From Xiphophorus maculatus (taxonomy: Eukaryota; Chordata; Actinopteri; Cyprinodontiformes; Poeciliidae): a DNA stretch of 64,000 nucleotides. The notes under the pieces are model-generated. The model was not told where the DNA came from. It ran no database searches and saw nothing but the letters and a program-made list of their open reading frames with translations. The translations under genes and the position numbers were made by a program. The stretch spans positions 8,200,024 to 8,264,023 of the forward strand of contig NC_036457.1 of NCBI RefSeq assembly GCF_002775205.1. The letters run 5' to 3'. Positions 12,091-25,900 of this stretch are shown here, in pieces. Position 1 is the stretch's first letter; every line of letters begins with the position of its first letter.

Positions 12091-13547
12091 GTGAGTTGTA
12101 GAAAATGATTATGGCTTTCACGATAGCTTTGTACGTCTTTCCAGTCTGATACATGTTAAAAGATGACTTTTTTTTAGATTAGATCAGTCCTACTGAGGTG
12201 TCCAATGTGTGACTAATGATTAATAAATGCATTAAGTGAGTGATTACGTCATATCTGCTGTGTTTGTGATCTGTTTCCACTGATTAGTGAACAAAGACCT
12301 AATTTCCTGTGAAGAGAATTGATGCGTAGAGGTCTTTAGATTTATTAAAATATAAGTACATCAACATCTACTAATGTTATGCACCTCCTCAACATGACAT
12401 TTTTCCTTCTGAAATGTTGAAATATTTGTACATGTTAAGATAAATAATCTAAAAATCTAGTTGCAGCTTTGTAAACAGTATCATTGAAACACGTGTTTTC
12501 ACGTGCACTCTTATTATATTTATATTAATATTCTGGGTAAACCTGCAGGTAGCGCGGCTCACATCCAGCTGCTGCTGAAGCTGCATAAAGGTTTGTGTTT
12601 CTAATAACATGTCCTCTACAGTAAGAGAAGCAAACTCAACAACCTGTAGGAAAACGTTTGTCAGAAAAGCACATTTCGATTGTTTTTAAGCTTGTGAAAA
12701 ATAAATCTGCTCACATCATCTGAATAACAAATACAATGTAAACATAAAAGTCCCACAGTGCACAGATACAAGAAGTCTCTAAGGGAAGTTATTTTAGACA
12801 AAAGACAGATAAGTAAAACTCTTTTTTCTGTGTTTACCTGTAAATAAATCACTTTTTTTTACCCAGAGATAAATAAACAAAAGATCATAGAATGATATGT
12901 AAACCTTTTTTTTTTTTTTTGGAAAGAACTAGATATATAATGGGATGTCCTAATTTTTTCATGTGACTGCATGCAAAATTAATTCATTTTTGCTCAGGGA
13001 AAGTCATTCTTCAATTTTATAACTTTTCTGACCATCTCTTCTTTTAATATGTCAGTATAGCAAACAGAGAAACGGGCCTGGGGCTGACCCACTGACATTC
13101 ATGGCATTCCTTAAGGATTTAAAGCTACGGGGCATGTTTGCTCTGAGGATAGTTTATAAGAGTAAAAGTATCTTTTGAATGACGGATGGAGGGAGAAAAC
13201 AAATTTGGGTTAAAAGTGTCTTGTTGTGACAAATCACCATGATTCTGTCTGTGCTAAAAGTTTTTTTTATTTTTTGCATTTTTGTTGTTTTTACAGCTCA
13301 TATTTGTATTGTTTAGTGTTTTTGTCTGTTTTTATACAAATACCTGCATAATAATGCTGAAAGAACCGTACAAACTAGAGATTTATTTCATTATTTGATA
13401 CCAAAAGGTTTGCGAATAGCTGTAATATGTTGGCATCTTGTTTAGCAGAAGAGAGCAAAAAGCTTTTGGATGCAACTCATGATCCCAACTCTTTATTTCT
13501 CATTGGAAAACATGCCATTGATAAAAAGAAGATCTTTCCAAAAACAA

Positions 13548-13584
13548 TTTATTACAGAACCTGAGTGTCAGGTTCTGTAATAAA
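13548..13584. repeat. Perfect hairpin, 17-bp arms, 3-nt loop
   Basis: TTTATTACAGAACCTGA (13548-13564), GTG, TCAGGTTCTGTAATAAA (13568-13584): exact inverted repeat. A second hairpin begins 18 nt later. Confidence 0.95.
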
Positions 13585-13601
13585 CCTGACAATAACAAAA
13601 C

Positions 13602-13648
13602 ATCCCCAGCAGCTCAGTTCAGTATGACTGAACTGAGCTGCTGGGGAT
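13602..13648. repeat. Perfect hairpin, 21-bp arms, 5-nt loop
   Basis: Arms 13602-13622 and 13628-13648 are exact reverse complements (ATCCCCAGCAGC... against ...GCTGCTGGGGAT) around TATGA. A flanking AACCTGA / TCAGGTT pair can extend the fold. Confidence 0.95.
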
Positions 13649-15706
13649 CAGGTTCAGATGATCAAAGATTCCTAGAAAGGTATTCGAGATGATACTGCTT
13701 AAAGTACACTCTGCTGAGTAGTGAGAGCTGATTCACTGACCTCAGTCCACAGAAGGTCTTTACAGCGAAATGGGGCTTTGGATAAAGGCCAGAGAGAAAA
13801 ACACAAAACAAAAGAAATCCGAGATGTCAGCATTTTGACGTTTTTTCCCCCCCCCTCTCGCTGCTCATGTGATCGGTCCTGTACTTCCTTCCCTATAAAT
13901 GGATCCAGAAAGCAGCTTGAGATTTTTCTGTCTGCTCATTTCAGCTCCACTCAAACAGTGAACAACGTGTCTGTCACTTGATGACTTTTAAACTGCGTAA
14001 CTTAGTCTGATCAGGAGGAAACTGAAGAGTTCTTAAATTACTTGTATTAGAAAAAAAGAAGAAAATGCAAAGATTTTCCTCATGGGAGCATTTTGATATG
14101 ATATCCATTCTTTTTCTATTTTCACTTAATTCAGATAATTTTCTTTCTTTTCCCCACATTTTACTTTTTACTTTCTATTTTTTATTCTTGGTCAATTGTG
14201 TCAGCGTTTTTATTATTTCTTTATTTTTTGTTTGCATCAGTGACAGGAATGCCGTTGTTGTAATTTTATTTTCTAGTAAAGATTTGCAACAAAGTGTTAA
14301 GGCTTTGATCCACATGCAATATTACACTGTGTGATGACTGCAGAGGTAAAATCCCCAGCTTTTATTTTCACTTGTTTGAATTATTCTAAGGTTTAGTTTT
14401 GTTTTCAGCTTTCAGCTTGAGTTTTTTTTTTACCTTTTGGTTCCTTTTCTAGTATTAAAAACATTTTAGTTTTATTATGATTTGAATGGGTCTTCATAAA
14501 AAAACACAAACAATGATTTCTTACCTTATTGGAGATGTATTTGTGACTCTGAAAACATGTTTAAGCTAAATATTTTCACAATACTACCAGATAGAAAGGC
14601 TTTCAACAAATCATTACCAGGTCGGCAAAAATATTAGAGATATGCTACCATGCCTATACACTTTTACAGCATCTATTACGAAATAAATCTGATCCTGCCC
14701 TCACCGCCAAGAATTGAGAATGTGAAATTTAATAGTCAAAATGAAAATCAACAGAAATAATAAAGTGGATGCTGAAAAATTTAACTTAGGTACTGTAGTT
14801 CTCTGTTTTACTCAGTGCAGCCCAGATCCCAACTTTATACAAATGTGCAACAACAAAACCTGAAATTATAGTGCAAAGGAAGAATAGAAGCAACATTTGC
14901 TGGATAAAATTACCAATGTGGGCAGAAAGCTGGTTTTCCAGCTCAGACATCATGTGACCAGACATAAACAGCGTTGTCCCTTCTGTTATTTCTTTCTAAC
15001 AATTTCACTTATATACACACACAAAGGGAAGTTACATTTAGCTTTGCAAAATATCAACCTGATTAAATCCTTGCGTTCTGAAAAGCATCTTCCAGTAAGA
15101 TTACAAATTTCTTGAGGCTCTTTTTTTTTTTTTTTTTTTACTTTCTAAACTTTTTATGTCTTTTATTTCTTTTCACATCTCCACAGTGCTCATCACTCTG
15201 CCATATTATTGTGGCGTTGCAGTCTGTTTGAATGTTTGCACCGGACTAGGATCGGAAATCTATTGGCATATCAGCTCTACCAAGATTTTTTTTCCCCCCA
15301 CCAATTAAATAAAAAGATTAAATGAACATTAAAGTTTCATTTTCCTTTATCTCTAAAAAAAGGCCAACTATTATTTACATAACAGAGGAAAAAGACGAGA
15401 CAGTAACATTGTGTTCTGCTGTGCTAATCATGTGACTGTTACTCAGTGCCTCTCAGTGTCGAGTGCACAAAGCTCAAAATGTGTCCATATGAGCTCAACT
15501 GGCCTAAAATCAACAACGCGCACATTCACAGCGTCTGCACCCAGCCACAACGCTCCACTGCTGATCCTTCACCAGAGAAGCGTTTATTGTCTTTAATTTG
15601 CTGCTCAAAGAGTCCTGCTTGGCCTGAGAGACACCTCTGTTTCGGATTCTTCTAGGAGTGGGGATGTGTTCAAGCATGTGCAGTTACTGTATGTTTGTGC
15701 AGAAGG

Positions 15707-15740
15707 TACAAAGACCTGTTTGTTTGATCAGGTCTTTGTA
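15707..15740. repeat. Perfect hairpin, 12-bp arms
   Basis: TACAAAGACCTG and CAGGTCTTTGTA, exact, with a 10-nt loop. Confidence 0.9.
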
Positions 15741-15914
15741 TTTTATTTTAAAAAATGTGACGTTCCCAAAGCAAGAACCTTCATTCCTGCTGCTTCTTTG
15801 TATCCACCCAACAGCTGCTAAACTCATACCACATGTTGTAACTTCAGGTGGATTGTTAAAAAAGGAGCTTTTCGTAGATTTCATGAGGGCTTCGGGAGCT
15901 GAGACGGTGGTTTT

Positions 15915-15932
15915 CCTCCCCCTAGTGGTGCG
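15915..15932 (-). promoter_or_regulatory. Candidate CTCF site
   Basis: The reverse complement reads CCACTAGGGGGAGG, one mismatch from the core CCACYAGRKGGCRS. Motif match only. Confidence 0.3.
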
Positions 15933-18175
15933 TTGGAGTAGTGCAACATCAAGGAGCTGGGAAAAATTCAACTTTTTAAAAAAATATTTTATTTTAAAGG
16001 GAAAAATTAAAAGTATGGAATATGTAAAACCAAACGCATTTATTCCAATGCAATTGTAAAAATGTGAAAAAGAAATATAACCAATAATATAAAAATAAAT
16101 GTATTTATTTTATTTTACAGTGATAAATTGAAATTCTTTCTCCTTCTTACTACTGCTAGAAGGTGTAAAAAAATGACTGTAAAGATATAACACATTTTAG
16201 AAGATATATTGTTAATATATACTATACTAGTTTGGTATTCAGAATAAAAGTCACCCTGAGGCACCATGTTAAACTCTTGATGATCTGATCTGATTTGAAA
16301 ATGATCGCTGTGATGATCCTGTGACCTCACAAGATGATGCAACGTGCTCCTGCAGTTGTTTACTCCGTGGCGATCAATAGGCTTTATGTTCTTCAGTCTG
16401 AGGCATGCTGACTCATTGACACGACAACATATGAGTCATTTCATCAGAAAAAGTGCATGCAAGATTTAGAAGTAGATATATTTAGAACTTTTTTTTTACA
16501 AAAATATTGATTTGCTTGCCTCTGGTCAACTTGTTGATCCTCTGCAGAAATAACTTCCAGCGTAATTGATATAAAGATCTTCACATTAAGAGTAGATGAG
16601 CCTCAGAGACTCATGTTGTCCATGCAGAATGGATGAGTGAATAAAAAAATATTCATTAGTGGAATGGACGGGGAACAATTTGGCTTTTTGTGCAATAATG
16701 TCTTTAATTTCATTGCTGCAGCTTGAAATTGTTTTGGATCAACAGTGAAAAAAAGAATGAAAAGCTCCGTGCAAAGGTAAAAACTAAACATTCCTGATTA
16801 CATTCAGAAAGTTCAGAGCTGGAACAAAGCTCCTGTCTTATTTATTGATTTAAAAAAATATATTTTTGTTAAATAGTCTCCAAAACAGAGAATCAGATCT
16901 AAACAATGCAAACAATTAGAGGTGATGCTTACAGAAATGGTTCTTCTTCTGTGCCTAATTCCCACTCCTCAAACCCCACACACACTGCAAAACAATAAAC
17001 TTTTTTTTCTATGTAACAGAAAGACAGATGTTATTAATCAATATCAAATACTTTAGCTCAGTTCATATGTAATGGTTTACATAATAAATGTCATTGACAT
17101 TTACAATGGTTCTTTTTTTCCGCTTTAACAACAAAAGCATAAATTAGAAAGGTCTCACAAATTTTAAATTGTGCTCTAAGTTGACTGGAGAACATCCCAG
17201 TTGAATTCCTCCCAGTTTAAATGTGAATTATTTTCAACTAGAGATAGTTTAACACAGTCCATACTCAATAAGAAACAATAACATATCCTTTTAATAAAGT
17301 ACCTTAATCCTTAAATCTAAAATTGGGACTTCACACCATGATGAATTAATTTCAGATGCTGTTTTCTGTTTTCCAGGGGTGAAAAGAAAACCAGAAATCT
17401 TCCGATTCAGCAGTTTCTGTTTTGCTGATGATCCAATTCACACAGTGAAGGTGATAAACATATGATCACGTGAGGAGGAGCAGAGACATGCATCTGATCA
17501 CGTAGCCGATCTGACAAAACTCTGGAATAACATCAGTGCTGATGACGCACCACAGAGACCCCCCCCACAGCAGCGAGCGCAGCATGCCACTGATGGAGGG
17601 AATCACTTTAGAGGATTAAGACTGTCATCTGTTTGGATTACAGAGGCTGCTTACCTGGCCATCTGTCACCTTCAGGCAGCTTTCTGCTGCCTGTCCATAT
17701 TATTCACTTTTACAGACACAGCAGATTTGTCACAAACTTATTACACTTCAGAATCAAGTCTGATGCAATGTCAGATTATTTGTATTTACAACTGAAACCA
17801 GATGTTTCCATACAGGGATGCACAACTTGACATGAAATTAGACTAAACGTTTGGATTACCAAAAGTTTTACTATTAGCTCAATCCTAAAGTAAGTTAATA
17901 AATATTTTCCCCAAGAATTAATTTCAAAATAAACCAAGATGACTTTTCCTGATGTCATGGGTTGATAAACTTCTGATAAAAGCAAATGACATTGTTTCTG
18001 TAGCTGGCATAAGAGTTTCATTATTCACAATGAAACAAATGCTAACATGGACTAGAAAGAAGCCATTACTCCAAAAGTAACAGAAACCCGACAGTAACTG
18101 TAACTCATTCTGTAGTTAATTACTTTGGTACTTTGTAAACAGAATAAATAGCAATTATGGCAGGAACTATGTTTA

Positions 18176-18213
18176 AAACCTCACTGCACATACAAAAATG
18201 TGCAGTGAGGTTT
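18176..18213. repeat. Perfect hairpin, 16-bp arms, 6-nt loop
   Basis: AAACCTCACTGCACAT (18176-18191) and ATGTGCAGTGAGGTTT (18198-18213) are exact reverse complements around ACAAAA. Confidence 0.95.
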
Positions 18214-19349
18214 CTTTCTCTATATATATATCCACATAGAGGTGATAAACATTTCTGTATCAAGTGCATTTTGTACATTATTTTTAAATTTAATCTTGAA
18301 TGTTCAGTTTTCATTAGATGTTAGTGGAAAATCATCTTAATTAACATAAACAAAGCCTTGAATGCATTTGTTGGTTTGTAATTAATCTACACAATGTGTT
18401 TCATTTAGTGAATTGTGTAAATGAAATAAATTTACTGCCACATGAAAACTTCTCCCACCCACCATAAATATGGATATAAAACATCTAACTAACCCATTCG
18501 AAGCCCTAATGAGCTTCAAATAAATACAAAGAATTGTTATGAATATTTTAATGTTTATATACTTGCTTCTAAGCAAATATAGAATATAGGTTTATCCAAT
18601 GAAGTGCAGTACTTTGTTCAGAACTAGAAAGAAAGAAAACAAGTCTTATGATCACTAACCACAGTGAATGTTGTATTTTTGCCTGACTGCATTTCTAAGA
18701 CACTGATAACTTCTGAGTCGTTGACCTTTTTCCTCAGATGAAGCTCAGTCAGGAAAAAAATAGTTTTATGCATTCTCTAGATCTCTTATTTTGCAATCGG
18801 AAACATTTTTTTTTTTTTTACTGTGAAACTGGATGTTTTCAGTGTTTCTCGTGACTGTCCAGAGTTCGGAGGTCACCCAACGAGAAAACAGAAGAGGAGG
18901 TTTGTTGTGGTAAGGATGGGATTCGGATTTTTCAGGTTACAGTGAAAATGTGCTGAAAGTAACAAAGAAAGAGAGAAAGAGTCTGAGCTTAGCTACTCCC
19001 TCCTACACGCAGAGTAAAGCCACAAAACCTTGAAATCCACCTACACATCAACTGCACATTCAGAATGGATTCGATCATTTGTATCACACACACATTTCCT
19101 GAAGCGGTTCACACATTTCTGACCCTGCTGTAAACCACGTGGACCGCTGATGCTCGTTAATTCACGTGTGGTGACCTCTCGCTGCTAAACTGAACTAAAC
19201 TGAACCACCATCAGTTCGTTCACTCCATCCTCAGAGCAACACTTCTTTAATTTCTGTCTCTCTGTCCATCTCACCGCTCAGCCCACTCTGTTCTCTCACT
19301 ATCTGCCTCTTCATCGCTCTCCAGCTCCCTTACAGCTGATGGAGCTTAT

Positions 19350-19711
19350 CACGGACAAATAGGCTTAGGAGCTTTGCTATGGCAACGGCGAATCGTAAAA
19401 AGCTGCATAAGCACTTCGTTGGGGGGCCGTGATCCAATGCCTCCCCTTGGAGATGGTGCCCTCAACCTCCTGCAACAAGTAAAGGCAGGCCAGAGAGGCT
19501 CCTGGGAGGAGGAAGACGACGAGGAAGAGGAAGGCTCAGAGAGGTGGAGATAACGCTGAGAGGGAAGAGAGAGTGCATCTCTCTTCTGTCTCTGGTTTTT
19601 ATTTAGGCTGCCCAGCTGCCTCGCTGATGTCCGACGACTTTGACACTTTTTTCCCTCTGTGATTTTATTCCCACTGGAGCCGGACAGCAAACCTGAGAAC
19701 AAGAATCAAAG
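19350..19711 (+). other. rd3: Candidate noncoding first exon of rd3
   Basis: A GC-richer island ends in a strong donor, AATCAAAG|GTAAGAA, with GT at 19712-19713. The first coding exon of rd3 begins 15 to 25 bases after a good acceptor at 22974, so an upstream leader exon is required, and human RD3 also has a 5' noncoding exon. The start is a guess: no clear TATA box or initiator was seen. Confidence 0.45.
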
Positions 19712-20296
19712 GTAAGAAAAGAAAAAAAAAAACGAAAGGTGATTTTCTATTTCAAAATTTAAAAGATATTTTTCCTTTCTTTTAATGAAAAGTAAAAACA
19801 GGACAGTGTTATGAAAATTCGCCCATTTCCAGTTTGGTGCTGTAGCTTTTTTTTTTTTTTTTTAAACTAGAAAGAGAAAATCAGAAAAAGTAAATCTTTG
19901 CAGTAATTGCTCGAGATGGATGGACTGATTTACTTATTTCTAGTTACTTGCTGATTTTTGGGTTTTTTTTATGTTAAAAATGAAGAATTTGCAAAAGGTT
20001 GCAAGATATAACTAGTTGGCTCAGTATTTGAATAACTAATTAAGGATAATGTGCCGTTTGCAATTCAAAATATTATAATTTTACTTTTTGCACATTAACA
20101 GACAGAATGAAAACTAGAAAAACTGCTGGAAGACGATTTTAGTCTTATAAGCAAAGCAGTGATATATAAATTAAACAAAAGATAAAATAAAAGAAAGGGA
20201 AAAATAGTGTACTGTATAATAACTATGATATAATTGAATTGAAAGAATTTTTTGCCAAGTTCCTTGACACAGCATTTGTTTTGAAATGGCACTATT

Positions 20297-20341
20297 CATA
20301 TTCATATATATATATGAATATTCATATATATATATGAATAT

Positions 20342-20403
<62 letters not shown>

Positions 20404-20430
20404 TAATATATTCATAATATATTCATAATA
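20297..20430. repeat. (TA)n-rich low-complexity tract
   Basis: TATATA runs separated by TGAATATTCATA units, giving partly self-complementary sequence, in the intron after the proposed rd3 leader exon. Confidence 0.9.
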
Positions 20431-22998
20431 GACTAAGTTGAACTGAATTGAATTATTTATTTACTTGTTTACTAAAGTATTTTAGCAGCAACTAAGGGAA
20501 AGAATCACTATTTTTCTCATTTGCAAGAAATTGTAAAGCTTGACAATAAAGACAAAAAACTTTGTTTCCTCAATAGTACATATTTTTTGCTATGAAATAA
20601 AAATTTTGTAGATGTTTTATAATGTTTAAGAAGTCTGTTTGGAAATCTTCTTGCCATTCTTTTGGATGTATACACAGAATGCAAGTAAACAAATCACAAA
20701 ACAATGAAAAATGATCCTTCAGATTCTCAGACTTTTGGTGAAAAACTTACATAAATCTCTCTATAGATGCTGGACAGTGTTTGGTTCAGATTTTCAAATG
20801 ATTTGAAATGAAAGGACAACAAGGCATCTAATGATCTGCCGCCATATTTACGGGTCAGTCACCTCTCTGCTAAACCTGCGGCTGCGGCACTAATCTCACC
20901 TCGTCTGTTTGGAAACCTTGTAGCTGAGCATGTTGACGATAATCTGACCTGCAAGCCCTAAAAAATGCAGCAGAGTGAAGCGTGAAGAGCAGCTGTGGTT
21001 TAGACGACAGCATGAGCATGACAGGAAGACAGAAAAGAGGACAGGCCACATCTAGGAGTTTTGTTTATGTCTTTAGATTACATTGAGAATTCATGAAAAC
21101 AACAGAGAAAGTGCTGGGACTTATTCATGTCTAAAAACAGGACAGATTGCTCAAACCTCTACTGCTTTTCCCCCTTTTACCATCACAAAGAATAATCAGA
21201 GGCTGTAGCTCTCAACATAGAGCAGCACAGTGATTGTAGTACCTGATTAAATCTTTCATCTCAGTCATTACACATCAATCAGCTGCCTGCACTCCAGTTT
21301 TTATTTATTTATTTCCTGCGCTAACAAAAGAATCTCAATTGAAAGACTTGATTATGGCTGTAAGCAAATACAACACCTGTTGAAGAAAAAGAGACTGGAG
21401 GATCAAAAGGAGGATGTTGAACTTTGGTCAGATGATTAAAATTCACATAAAGGAAATTCTATTAATTAGAGCAATAATAATAAAGTAAAAACACCAACAC
21501 AATTGCTTATTTTATGATTATTTTTTATGTAATAAGATTTAAATAATTTGTGCCAAAACAATTTTCCAGTCACAGTCCTTTTTAAAAATTTTTATAAGCA
21601 TATTCATGCTCTGCATTTGCATATTTTTTAAAAAAGTGTCTATTCGTTAAAACATCTAACTTCTTTTCAGATTTATCATAAGCAGAGGTGAAGCTGTGAG
21701 TCCACCTGAAATCACTCTTCTAATACAAGCAGCAGGCTGATTTTTATAATAGAGATGCAATTTTCTTGATTATTGTCATTTTGTCTTAACAGATCTTCCA
21801 GGATTCCTCAATTAGCATCAAAACTACCTTATATGAGGAGTAATCGCTGCTACGGCTACTAGATCTGAGATACCAGTTTTCTAATTCACTAAGAGCTTCA
21901 TGGGAAGTGGTTCAGGAGTGAAAGCCTGTACTACTCTACTCTGTATGGTGTTCATCACTTAATGCCATGCAAGAAAAAGGTTCTGCCAGGAAAATGTGTT
22001 AAAAACAACCTGCAAAACAAAAGTGTTTTGCATGAATAAAATTCTATCATTCTGGGTTGGAGAAGGCGTTTCTCTGCAGTGTTACAAAAGCAAATTGTAT
22101 GATTTACGGCAAAATACCCGCAGCAACGTTTGCCAGAATTTTACCGTAGTAAATACGACCATAATGCATGAGAGCAACCATCACTTTAACAGTACAGAGC
22201 TGCTAAAGTTTAATTTGCTTGTGACAAATTACTTTAAGAGTCACAAAAATTCAGGTTTTTTAAAAAAAATTTTTTTTACGGCCAATAGCTGTATAAACAA
22301 TAGTTATAAACCTGATTATAGCAAACTCTTAAAAACATTTTCATTTTATATTTGATTTCATTCATTCAATAATAAATATGACTAGTTTATGGAACAATTT
22401 TAAAGAAATCCTGAATGAAAAGGAGCAGAAAGAGGAATAAATTTAGAATATCTCCCTATTCACATCAAAATAAAATTAGCTATTTAACTCAGAAATGGTA
22501 ATTTTTTTGCACTTGTATAGTTCTTTACCAAGCACTTTTTTGCTGCATTCACACATTGTTAATTTAAAAGAAAACTCTAATCTATATATGTTTTACAGGT
22601 ACTACTTCCACACAACATGTCAGATATAGAATAATCAGTTAAGTTATACAGAATATGCAAAGCCTTTTTGTTCAGTAATTACTTTATCTTATTTAAAACA
22701 AAAATGGTTTTGGATATTTTAACTTTTATAAGGTTTATGTAAGACTTCCATGAAAAATGTTCACCAATAGGAACACCCTAAAACTTAACTTTTGGTATCT
22801 CAACTCCTTCGACATAATTAGTTGAGATCGGTGAAAAGCAAATCAGAACTGTAACTTTTATGCTACAGATTTTCCAAGAGCTAAAAAAAAAAGAAAAGGA
22901 AAAAGCATTTATTTTGTTGCCAATAAGAGAATAAACCATGTAGGTGGTAACTTTCCATCATTTTTATCCTCCAGGAGACGGTGACGGAGGGCAGGTCC

Positions 22999-25900
22999 AT
23001 GGCCTCCTGGTTCAACTGGAACGAGCCGTACCAGCGGAGCCCCCGCAGGGACCCGGCCGACGTCGTCTCCGACACCCTGATGCTGGAGTTCAGCTGGCAG
23101 CTGAAGGAAGCAGAGCGGCTGCAGACGGAGAGGGAGAACGAGTACCGGCGCTTGAAGACCGGGGTGGATTACAGCTGGCTGGCCAGCACGCCTCGCTCCT
23201 CCTTTAACATCAGCACCGGGGAGCGGCTGGCCCTGGAGGACCTCTGCTCCAAGGTGCCGCCCTCCTGCTGCGGCCTGGTCATCCTCAAGTAAGGGAGTCA
23301 AAAAATGCCACAAAATTTTACAACGGCTTTTTTTTTTTAACTGCAAAATAAATAAACATTCTGAGATCTAATGAAAAATATCAGCAATAAGGTTGGGTGA
23401 TTGTCTGAAACTTGGTTTTGTTTACAGCATTTACAAATTAGAAAAAAAACGGTAATGGTACGCAAGTTTGTATTTAAGAGTCTTTTTAGAAAGACTTTTT
23501 GGTGCAACAGCTGCAAGTATTTTGGGGTATTTCTCTATTATGATGACATATAAGGCCATTGTGGATAGAAAAATAAAGGAAGAGAAAATTTTTGACAAAA
23601 AAATTGGAAATTTAGATTAATCTCAGGAATTTTCTAGAAAAAAAACTTCTAAAATTTATAAAAATATTTTTTTTGAATTTTAAAAAATTGAAATCCATAT
23701 TTTTTCTAGAAAAAGTTTTACACCTTCAGGGTGTCAAACTAATTTTCATTTTAAGTTAAATCAAGATCAAGAATGTCTTTCACAAAATCTCATTATATGC
23801 TGATGATGTATTATTGTATTTGACGGAACCTAAATCAACAATCCCCCACCTGAAAGAGCTCATCTCTCAATATGGATTTTACTCAGGCTACAAAATCAAC
23901 ATAGAAAAGACAGAAGCTATGGATGTAAATGGCACAATTTCAGATTTCATAAAAGTACAGAGTGGCTGTAAGTGGCCCAAGAACGGTATCAAATATCTGG
24001 GTATTCAAATACCTCCACTTCTATGTGACCTCTATGAGGCAAACTATAGCAAACTTCTACGAGTCATTAAAAATGACCTGGAGCGTTGGGATACACTCCC
24101 TATCTCTCTGATAGGGCGTGTTGAAAGTATCCGTATGAACGTTTTACCGAGACTACTCTATCTCTTCCAGATGCTACCGGTGGAGATTCCCAAATCTACC
24201 TTTGACACTTTAGATAAAATGATAACTGGATTCATTTGGCAAAAAAGGCAACCTAGAATCAGATTGAAAACCCTGCAGTTACCTAAACCCAAAGGGGGCC
24301 TCAAACTCCCAAACTTCAAATATTATTACTGGGCTGCACAACTTAAACCCTTATTAGTATGGCTACAGAATAGTGCAGATACTCGTTGGCTGGAAATAGA
24401 GGAAAGCAGGTGCTCAATACCACTACAAACATTACCTTTCTTAGATACTCCTGCAAAGGAAATGACAATCTGGACAAAAAACACCCTCAAAGTTTGGAAC
24501 AAAATACAATCGACTTTTAAATTATCAAAACAGATTTCACTTTTATCAAATATAGGATATATGAAGACATTTACACCGAACAACTTAGATTCTGGGTTCA
24601 AAAACTGGTCTAATTATGGGCTATCTCATATCCACTAATTAATTAATAAGGGGAATTTCAAAACCTTTGAACAGATAAAAAGTGAATTTGGCCTCCCTAA
24701 GACGGACTTCTATAGATACTTACAACTTAGAACCTTTGTGACGACACACAACAATTGGACTAAACTTCTTGAATCTACACCTATAGAAAATTTCCTAATG
24801 GACATACAAAGGGGAAAGGGAAATGATAAAGTAATTAGTAAAATATATGACCTGTTTCTGTCCATAAATGTGCACGATTCCACAAACATAAAGCATAAAT
24901 GGGAGACTGAATTGCAGGATCAATAGCAGGAGACACATGGGAAGAAATATGTACTGAAGCACAATTAACAACAAATTCTAATACATGGAGAGAATTCAAA
25001 TGGAAAGTAATAGTCTGGTTTTTCAGAACACCAGCAATAACCAGTAAAATGAACCCAACACAACCCAGTCCATGCTGGAGAAACTGTGGGACGCAGAATG
25101 CAAATCATACTCATATCTTTTGGGCTTGTCCTAAACTAAATGTATTCTGGGAGGACATTTTTGAAGCTCTCAAGGTAATTTTCAGAAGAAATGTTCCAAA
25201 AACCCCCTTGGTGGCAATTTTGGGAGTAATACCCGATGGATTGGACAGGAAGGATGATAGATATCTTCTAAGAATCTTGCTCACAGCAGCATTGAAATGC
25301 ATAACTATCAGATGGCTGAAGCCAGGACCTCCTACATATAACACATGGATACAAAAAGTTTGGGACATTCATTTGATGGAAGAAATCACATATTCCTTAA
25401 GGCTTCAAAAAATAGTTGTTAATATAAGGTGGAGCTCTGTCATACCGTTATTATTTCAGTGACACAATTACAGGATTGCCCTTTTGCACTTGTATGTTCT
25501 CTTGGGTCGGTCTAAAATACCATGGTGGGAACCACTTTAACTCAGGGAGGATTTAATCGTATGTTTTGTATTTATTTTATTTTGCTGTTATCTGTCTGTT
25601 GATTTTGTTTTGTTGTTTTGTAATCATTATTACATTTGTTAAGAACACCTACTGTCTCATCTCCTGTTGCCAAGTTGTAATGCAGATGACAAATGTCAGT
25701 AAGAGACGGAAGAATGTAACCTTGAACATGTGTTGTAAAAAAAAAATAATAATAAAGTTAAAAAAAAAAAAAAAGAATGTCTTTAAAGGGCCAGATATGA
25801 CAGAAAGCATTGATAAAACTATTTAACAAATCAGCAGTTTTGTCTATATAGTACCATAATACATGAAGATGAAAACATGTTTAATATGAGTTAAAATAGA

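Larger units (their letters stand above)
2861..19300. other. Intergenic region between slc30a1 and rd3
   Basis: AT-rich sequence. I found no exon with family similarity and joined splice phases on either strand; all open frames are short and compositionally noncoding. It contains the remnants and hairpins listed separately, poly-T tracts, and a CTCF-like word near 15,915. The rest is unassigned. Confidence 0.6.
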
